64,000 nucleotides of DNA, taken from Thelephora terrestris. Lineage: Eukaryota; Basidiomycota; Agaricomycetes; Thelephorales; Thelephoraceae. The stretch spans positions 62,001 to 126,000 of the forward strand of contig WIUZ02000028.1 in assembly GCA_015956445.1 (NCBI GenBank), read 5' to 3'. The notes below the pieces were generated by a model. That model saw only the letters and a list, made by a program, of their open reading frames with translations, did not search any database and was not told the DNA's origin. Shown here piece by piece: positions 58,576 to 64,000 of this stretch. The stretch's first letter is position 1, and the number at the start of each line of letters is the position of its first letter. A program made the translations under genes and the position numbers.

Positions 58576-59479
58576 TATGTTGATTTGGGAAGAAGGGAGT
58601 TTGATGGATCCAACGGCCGGTTTGCGCTACACTTTATTCGACCATCGACAGCGCTCGCGCCCTATTCGCCATTGGATCGGTCCATCGTTCCACCGGTCCA
58701 GACTCCCCATACATTCGCCTCGACATTCACGCCCCACTCGGTCTTTTGTTGTCCCGATCGGACGAGCTGACGCGTCGTCCTCTTACTGGCCAGTCTTCGC
58801 ATGTGATATTGTTCTTTGTCATTCCTTTCCCACACGATGTCATGACCCCTATTTTATTCTATTGACCCCTTAGTCATTCATTGTCATCTGTTTCTCACAC
58901 TCCGGGCCGCTTACGTTTCATGCTTACTCATGGCCCTTCTTTGCTCCGAGTTATTATTAGATAGGGTTATCTCTGTCCCGGCCACTCTCCTATATAGGTA
59001 CCAGTAGAGTAGCTGAGGACTCCCCATCTTTGATATCTTGGGAAGTCCTCTTCTCCTTGCAGCATCGGTGTATTTGCTGTAGGCCACTGAAGAGCTTATC
59101 GAGTACCTCTTTGAACACGTTCGCTCTCCTCTCTCTCTCGGCCTTGTGTCAGGAATCGATGAACGCGCCTACAAAAAGGGGTTCCTCGCCGCTCTCTTGA
59201 TCAAGCACCAGTTTGAGGCGCCATCCTCGGGCTCTTGTATCTGCCCTCAGAAGACGATAGGGATTTACCTGATAGAGGCTCGGCACTCCTGCTGTGAATT
59301 TGGACAACCTACCGGAGAACGCTCGTCCATCGTGTTTTGGACCACGTAGACTTTGGGTGGATATAGGGAAGTTGTTCCCCCTTTGCCCCATTGTTTCTTG
59401 TTGGTTGGAGTTGCGACTCACCAACAGCACTGGTACCTGAAGGGCGAAGAGTGGCCCTGACAGCTTTCTCCTTCCCTGT

Positions 59480-59980
59480 CACTGGGGGCAAGGGCACCTG
59501 GAATCAGTGATTACATCTTGATTACATGGTGAGTTCATGTGCACTTTTCAATAATTGTAATCGCTGATTCCAGGTTGATTACGTTTCAAATGTTACCTTG
59601 CCATGTAATCCAACCAATGTCCGCCAATTCCATTTGAAATGTTCTCAAGAAATATTTCTGGGATGCTTTTGACCTGTTGGAAAAAATGATACTGCAATGT
59701 AATCAGCATGTTCTTCAATCGTTCAAGATGTAATCTAAATGCGCTCAAAAACATGGGATGTTTTCACAATGTAACCACTGGGCACATTCAGGAAACATTG
59801 CTTGGGAACATCTTGAGGAAATTTCAAATGGAGTTGGTGGCAACAGTTGAATTGCATGTCAAGGTAACATTTAAAATGTAATCAACCTGGAATCGGCGAT
59901 TACAATTATTGAAAAGTGCACATGAACTCGCCATGTAATCAAGGTGTAATCACAGATTCCAGGTGCCCCTGCCCCCAGTG
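59480..59980. mobile_element. Palindrome P9 (501 bp), CACTGGGG family
   Basis: Ends CACTGGGGGCAAGGGCACC and GGTGCCCCTGCCCCCAGTG, duplication TGT (59477-59479, 59981-59983). The arms reiterate GTAATC and AATGTAATC motifs. It lies in the upstream part of gene Z. It is the most diverged of the set between arms. Confidence 0.85.
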
Positions 59981-60263
59981 TGTACGACTGGCCATTCACG
60001 AACACTTAGGGGCCGACTCCTCCTTGCTTGGCGAGGCAGGAAGGTCGCGCTTTGTCCTGACATTGGACAAAACAAGTTCCTGTGCCTTCCGGGGAGCTTT
60101 GTGCTGAGAAAGATCCACTTATGGCACCTGACCCCTCCTTCCCGATGTCGTGCTCTCTCTCGTCCCAACATCCCTCTTCGGCGTGTCGGCCATGTCCATG
60201 TCCTCATCTCGCTCGGACGTCTGTGGAGTAGGTCGAGTCAATGGCTGATGGCTGACAGACAGC

Positions 60264-61487
60264 CACTGGGGACAAGGGGACCAATACCCAGTGGGTACAT
60301 GCTGAACACATTGAGATTACAGTCAAAAAGTGATCACAATGTGCCCAGTGGGGAAAATTTGAATACATTCAAAATGTGCCAGGCCATGTGTATCCAATGT
60401 GCCCAGTGGGTACATTTTGATTGTAATCACAATGTACTCAGCAATGTGATCTCAATGTGCCCAGTGGGGACATTTCGATTGCAATCACAATGTACCCACC
60501 AATGTGATCTCAATGTGCCCAGTGGGCACATTTTAACTTCTTTCACAAAGTGCTCAGCAATGTGTTCACAATGTACCCAGCTCAGTACATGATGGTTTCT
60601 TTCACAATGTTGTCCACAATGTGTCCAGCATGTGCCTGAGCCACTCATTCAAACTTCTTTCACAAAGTATCCAGTGATGTGTCCATAATGTCCCCAGGGG
60701 GTACTTTTTGAAGTAATCACAATGTAATCACAATATTGTTCAATTTCACCATGTATTCCCAAAGAAATCATCATGTATATGGCTGCACACTTTCTGGACA
60801 CATCACTGGATACTTTGTGAAAGAAGTTTGAATGAGTGGCTCAGGCACATGCTGGACACATTGTGGACAACATTGTGAAAGAAACCATCATGTACTGAGC
60901 TGGGTACATTGTGAACACATTGCTGAGCACTTTGTGAAAGAAGTTAAAATGTGCCCACTGGGCACATTGAGATCACATTGGTGGGTACATTGTGATCACA
61001 ATCAAAATGTACCCACTGGGCACATTGGATACACATGGCCTGGCACATTGTGATCACTTTTTGACTGTAATCTCAATGTGTTCAGCATGTACCCACACAG
61101 TGGGCAATGGGGTGCAATCCTATCCGGATTATCCCCTGTTTATTTTCTGATTAGGATAAATATTACTGACATTTTCTGTATTAGTTTAGTACTGGAAAAT
61201 CTCTGGTAATATTACTAAAAAAATGTTGGGAAACTTGTAAAATATTCCGACATGGAATATTGTGATCGGAGCCAGCTGATTGGCTGGCACTGCGGAAAAT
61301 TTTAGATAATCTGAAAAATATTCAACAATAATCCTTGTTGGATTATTCTTGGATTTTCAGGTATATACTAGATTAGGAAATACACCGAATATTTATCCTA
61401 ATCGGAACATAAGCAGGGGAAAATCCGGATCGGATTGCACCCCATTGCCCACTGTGCCACTGGGTATTTGACCCCTTGCCCCCAGTG
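60264..61487. mobile_element. Palindrome P10 (CACTGGGG family), with element Q in its right arm
   Basis: Ends CACTGGGGACAAGGGG and CCCCTTGCCCCCAGTG, duplication AGC (60261-60263, 61488-61490). The arms reiterate CACATTGTGATC and CCCAGTGGG, as in P4. Q occupies 61096-61456; without it P10 is about 860 bp. Confidence 0.9.
61096..61456. mobile_element. Element Q (361 bp), short CACTA-type element with CACAGTGGG ends
   Basis: Ends CACAGTGGGCAATGGGGTGC and its complement, duplication CCA (61093-61095, 61457-61459). The interior is AT-rich with ATCCGGATTATCC and related motifs. The terminus matches the left end of the CACTA element at 4511, so Q is probably a non-autonomous relative. Confidence 0.85.
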
Positions 61488-61700
61488 AGCGTAGGGACCA
61501 TGTTCTCGCTCCCGATCGACCAATTTGAAGGCTGGCGACTAGCAGCTGGCCAGGAGGCATCGTTCGCGCTCCGGAGGGATTAAATTGATGGCTGACAGCT
61601 GGCAACCGGTCCGGGAATCTCGTCTACGTTCCCGAGAGGCTGAACAGATGGGTGACGGCTAGCCATGGGTGCAAGAACCTCCTCCGCCAATAGCTGCAGC

Positions 61701-62515
61701 TCAAAAAAAATATTTCTCCTCGTTAACAAGCTGCATATGAAACCTATTTCTTCCAGTTAAGGTTTTGAAATATAATTGTTGCTTCAGTGTTTCCTCATAT
61801 TTATAAATGTGCTGTCCTGGCCCATCCTCTGGCCCGTTGTTCTGGGCCAGTGGGTGAGCTGTGTCCTTTGTCCCAGACCAGCGATGCGGCATGACCCATT
61901 GTTTTGGGTCATCCCATCAGTCGGCCCAGCACGGTCTCCACGTGCCAGTTGTTCCCATTTTGGGAAAATCTGTTTGCACCTCCTGCAACGATACGTTGAG
62001 CTGGGTCGTCTGTGCTGGCCCCGACAGTCCGGCCATCCTTCATCCTGAGTTTGCTTTTTGACGTCCTGACACAGCAGTTCCGTTCCACACTCTATTTCCA
62101 CTTAGGTACTGTGTATGTCGATATCGATTGAGTCCATTGGGGGAGAGCAAGAGTGGGAGGTGATTGTTGGGGTGGTGGCAGAGGAGCATGCTAACTTTGT
62201 TATATTGGGGATAAGCTTGGCAGCGGCGTCAGTGATGACTCGAGCAGTGGTAGCAGCGCCAACTTTGGTGGTGGTGGCAGGTCCGGTCTTGGCAGGGGTG
62301 ATGTCACTGATTGCAATCAATGTTTCACCAGGAACATCGATTCCGGGAGAGACATCGACTCCCATCGCATCCTCAGAGGCATTGATGATGGGCGGGAGGT
62401 CAGAGGGGCTGAGAGGTGCAGCAGCGTTGACGAAGGAGTTGCCTGCAGTGTTGATGGCATTGGAGTTGGAGTCGACTAGCGATTGAGCTGCTGAGGCAGG
62501 GACTGGGAGTGGCAC
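61701..62515 (-). CDS. Hypothetical minus-strand gene, 5' side invaded by F4
   Basis: An open stretch 62515-62102 encodes an alanine-, threonine- and serine-rich protein (MPLPVPASAAQSLVDSNS, later TTTKVGAATTARVITDAAAK). Further minus-strand frames to 61701 (ending RFHMQLVNEEKYFF) could be later exons, but the splices are not clear. The low-complexity composition makes the call weak. The start could lie upstream, within or beyond F4. Confidence 0.3.
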
Positions 62516-62559
62516 AGGGTTCAGCTATTTTTTCTCCATGTGTCATGGGGCGTGCAATG

Positions 62560-64000
62560 GTGACAAACTCCCATGGGTCATGGGTTGTACAAGAGCATGG
62601 GTTGTACAGGGGTGTCTGTTCTCCCTGGGGCATGGAACATATGCCTATTCTAGGAAAGGTCATCAATCATGAATCACCTAACAAGGACATCTTTGATGGA
62701 TTCCCAAAATAGAAAAGTTTCCTGGGTTATATAACAAGCTGTTGACTTTGAGAGTAATCCACTGTTTGTATGCCCAATAGAATATCTCTATTTGGGGTCC
62801 TAACCTAAACCTAAATATAAACATAAACACAAACCTAACCTGACCTAAACTAAACCCTCACCTAACATAATCTAACCTAACCTAAACTAACCTGACCTAA
62901 CCTAACCTAACCTCACCTAAACTAAGCCTAAAGCTAACCTGGCCTCACACAAAGTAGCCCAGCCAACTTATCCTGAAGTAGGCCATCTAATCTAACACCT
63001 ACCTAACATGCCCTGTTTCAACCTAACCTAATAAATGCCAGCCTAAGCTACCTTAGTCCAGTTACCAAAATGTGAGCTGGGTCACAGAAACATAAAGCAA
63101 ACTGCAGCCCCCCCCCCCCCCCCCCCCACACTCTGCACAATCACTACTCAAGTCTACCTAGACTGACAGTTTAGTGGATCTGCTAGCCCATAGGCACACA
63201 TATGTACAACAATAACCCAGCAAGCATGTTTCTCAGCCAAGTTCAACCACTGAGATTATAGGTCCACTAGACTTTTTTGCCTGGTTTGCTTGAGTAATGA
63301 TTGTGCACAGGATGTGTGAGGGGGAGGAGGGCTACAGTTTGATTTATGTTTCTGTTAGCCAACTCATGTGTTGGTAACTGGGAAAATTAGCTTAGGCTGG
63401 CATACATGAGGTTGAGTTGAAACAGGGCATGTTAGGTAGGTGTTAGATTAGATGGACTACTTCAGGATAAGTTGGCTGGGCTACTTTGTGTGAGGCCAGG
63501 CTAGCTTTATGCTTAGTTTAGGTGAGGTTAGGTTAGGTTAGGTTAGGTTAGGTTAGTTTAGGTTAGGTTAGATTAGGTTAGGGTTGAGTTTAGTTTAGGT
63601 CAGGTTAGGTTTGTGTTTATGTTTATATTTAGGTTTAGGTTAGGTTTAGGTTAGGACCCCAAATAGAGATATTCTATTGGGCATACAAACAGTGGATTAC
63701 TCTCAAAGTCAACAGCTTGTTATATAACCCAGGAAACTTTTCTATTTTGGGAATCCATCAAAGATGTCCTTGTTAGGTGATTCATGATTGATGACCTTTC
63801 CTAGAATAGGCATATGTTCCATGCCCCAGGGAGAACAGACACCCCTGTACAACCCATGCTCTTGTACAACCCATGACCCATGGGGAATTAATAGCATTGT
63901 ACAATCCATGACCCATGGGAAACCTATACCCTTGTACAATCCATGACCCATGGGGAATTAATAGCATTGTACGACCCATGACCCATGGGGAATCAATACC
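62560..64000. mobile_element. Hairpin element F4, right part beyond the window
   Basis: The left arm (from about 62567) and the right arm (to 64000 and beyond) are inverted copies centred near 63,235. The arms hold a CCATGGGTCATGGGTTGTACAA motif, a CCTAA tract (62800-62950; complement 63490-63660), and a run of about 20 C residues near 63109 that is present in one arm only. The right arm has extra ~36-bp tandem units (63870-64000). Layout is as in F1-F3, but the sequence differs. Confidence 0.75.
63870..64000. repeat. ~36-bp tandem repeat, CCATGACCCATGGGGAATTAAT units
   Basis: Three to four units of ATCCATGACCCATGGGGAA followed by TTAATAGCATTGTAC or a variant. The left arm of F4 has one unit. 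The array continues past the window end. Confidence 0.75.

Larger units (their letters stand above)
52896..59462 (+). mobile_element. Unit A2: TG...CA LTR-like unit, 6.6 kb with nested insertions
   Basis: Starts TGTCAGCGTGCTG and ends GTGGCCCTGACA. The 5-bp flanks are ACTTT and GCTTT, one base apart, so this may be a little older than A1. It lies in gene Z. It carries B4 (53212-55615) and P8 (57351-58575). Without them it is about 2.9 kb, the same as A1. The spliced gene reads on the minus strand and the LTR-like TATA on the plus strand. It is broken by at least one insertion into its gene. Confidence 0.8.
51852..60207 (-). pseudogene. Gene Z: cysteine-motif (zinc-binding-like) protein, split by unit A2 and palindrome P9
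   Basis: The main part, 52895-51852 on the minus strand, opens with VGHWSCVPDFPPVDLTGEVF, has one ~55-base intron (from GTATGTTTCG), then paired cysteines (CDYCCGKPSRERSCH, then CQTCITQKKGCSF), a basic stretch (AAERRKSKPPAGEL), a coiled-coil-like part (KQLRVSLRSQITRERNKVDE) and a long acidic C-terminus. The C-x2-C pairs and a basic tail suggest a metal-binding, possibly DNA-binding protein of a type seen in mushroom genomes. Upstream, the short piece ending TGKEK joins in frame once A2 and one copy of its duplication are set aside. Earlier exons near 59981-60207 (DEDMDMADTPKR) are less certain. It could be a host gene or transposon cargo. Confidence 0.5.
60215..61690. repeat. Short ~65-bp degenerate tandem repeat, split by P10
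   Basis: Units with ATGGCTGACAGCTGGC-like cores occur at about 60241-60263 and, after P10, at ~61530, 61590 and 61650, separated by TTCGCGCTCCCGA-like segments. The array has about four units. P10 is inserted in the first. No coding role is seen. Confidence 0.5.

Overview
This window looks like a transposon-saturated stretch of a filamentous basidiomycete (probably Agaricomycetes) nuclear genome. The evidence is genes with many 45-70 bp GT-AG introns, a secreted gamma-glutamyltranspeptidase gene, a Tnp2-like (CACTA) transposase and a KDZ transposase of the types that expand in mushrooms, and fungal-style TATA promoters. I see no rRNA, tRNA, CRISPR array or bacterial operon. Everything here is read by eye, without database searches, so family names rest on recognised motifs.

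Layout. Positions 1-4336 hold the only ordinary host genes: a gamma-glutamyltranspeptidase (684-3176, +) and a small multi-span membrane protein (3295-4336, -). At 4511 a CACTA element begins. It carries a Tnp2-like transposase and a second gene, both on the minus strand, and runs to about 22356. It is broken by a 327-bp solo LTR, by a giant hairpin element (F1, itself split by unit C) and by two B units. From 22357 to 30864 lie a third B unit (inverted, with hairpin F3 in an intron) and a piece of unit E. From 30865 to 35063 is a KDZ transposase gene split by palindrome P1. Then come palindrome P2, a degenerate ~155-bp satellite split by a solo LTR that is itself split by P3, and a coiled-coil gene (D) split by P4. 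Palindrome P5 (42035-51332) is split by the 8-kb unit A1, which holds P6, F2 and P7. A cysteine-motif gene (Z) is split by unit A2 (which holds B4 and P8) and by P9. P10 (with Q nested inside), a hypothetical minus-strand gene and hairpin F4 fill the right end.

Three structural systems stand out. (1) Units A, B, C and E run from TG to CA and, where both flanks survive, have 5-bp target duplications. None shows internal terminal repeats. Each has a spliced coiled-coil gene on one strand and an LTR-like TATA promoter near one end on the opposite strand. The simplest reading is solo LTRs 2.4-3.3 kb long that carry an antisense, intron-containing gene. (2) There are ten near-perfect long palindromes with CACTGGGG ends; nine show 3-bp target duplications (CACTA type), and the interiors are built from short reiterated motifs. 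(3) Giant hairpins of 3.6-4.5 kb (F1-F3, with F4 partly in view) contain telomere-like CCTAA tracts in both arms.

The nesting gives a relative timeline: host or transposase gene, then LTR-like unit or hairpin, then palindrome or B unit, up to four layers deep. The transposase genes in view are broken. The small genes inside B1, B2, B4 and C look open throughout.
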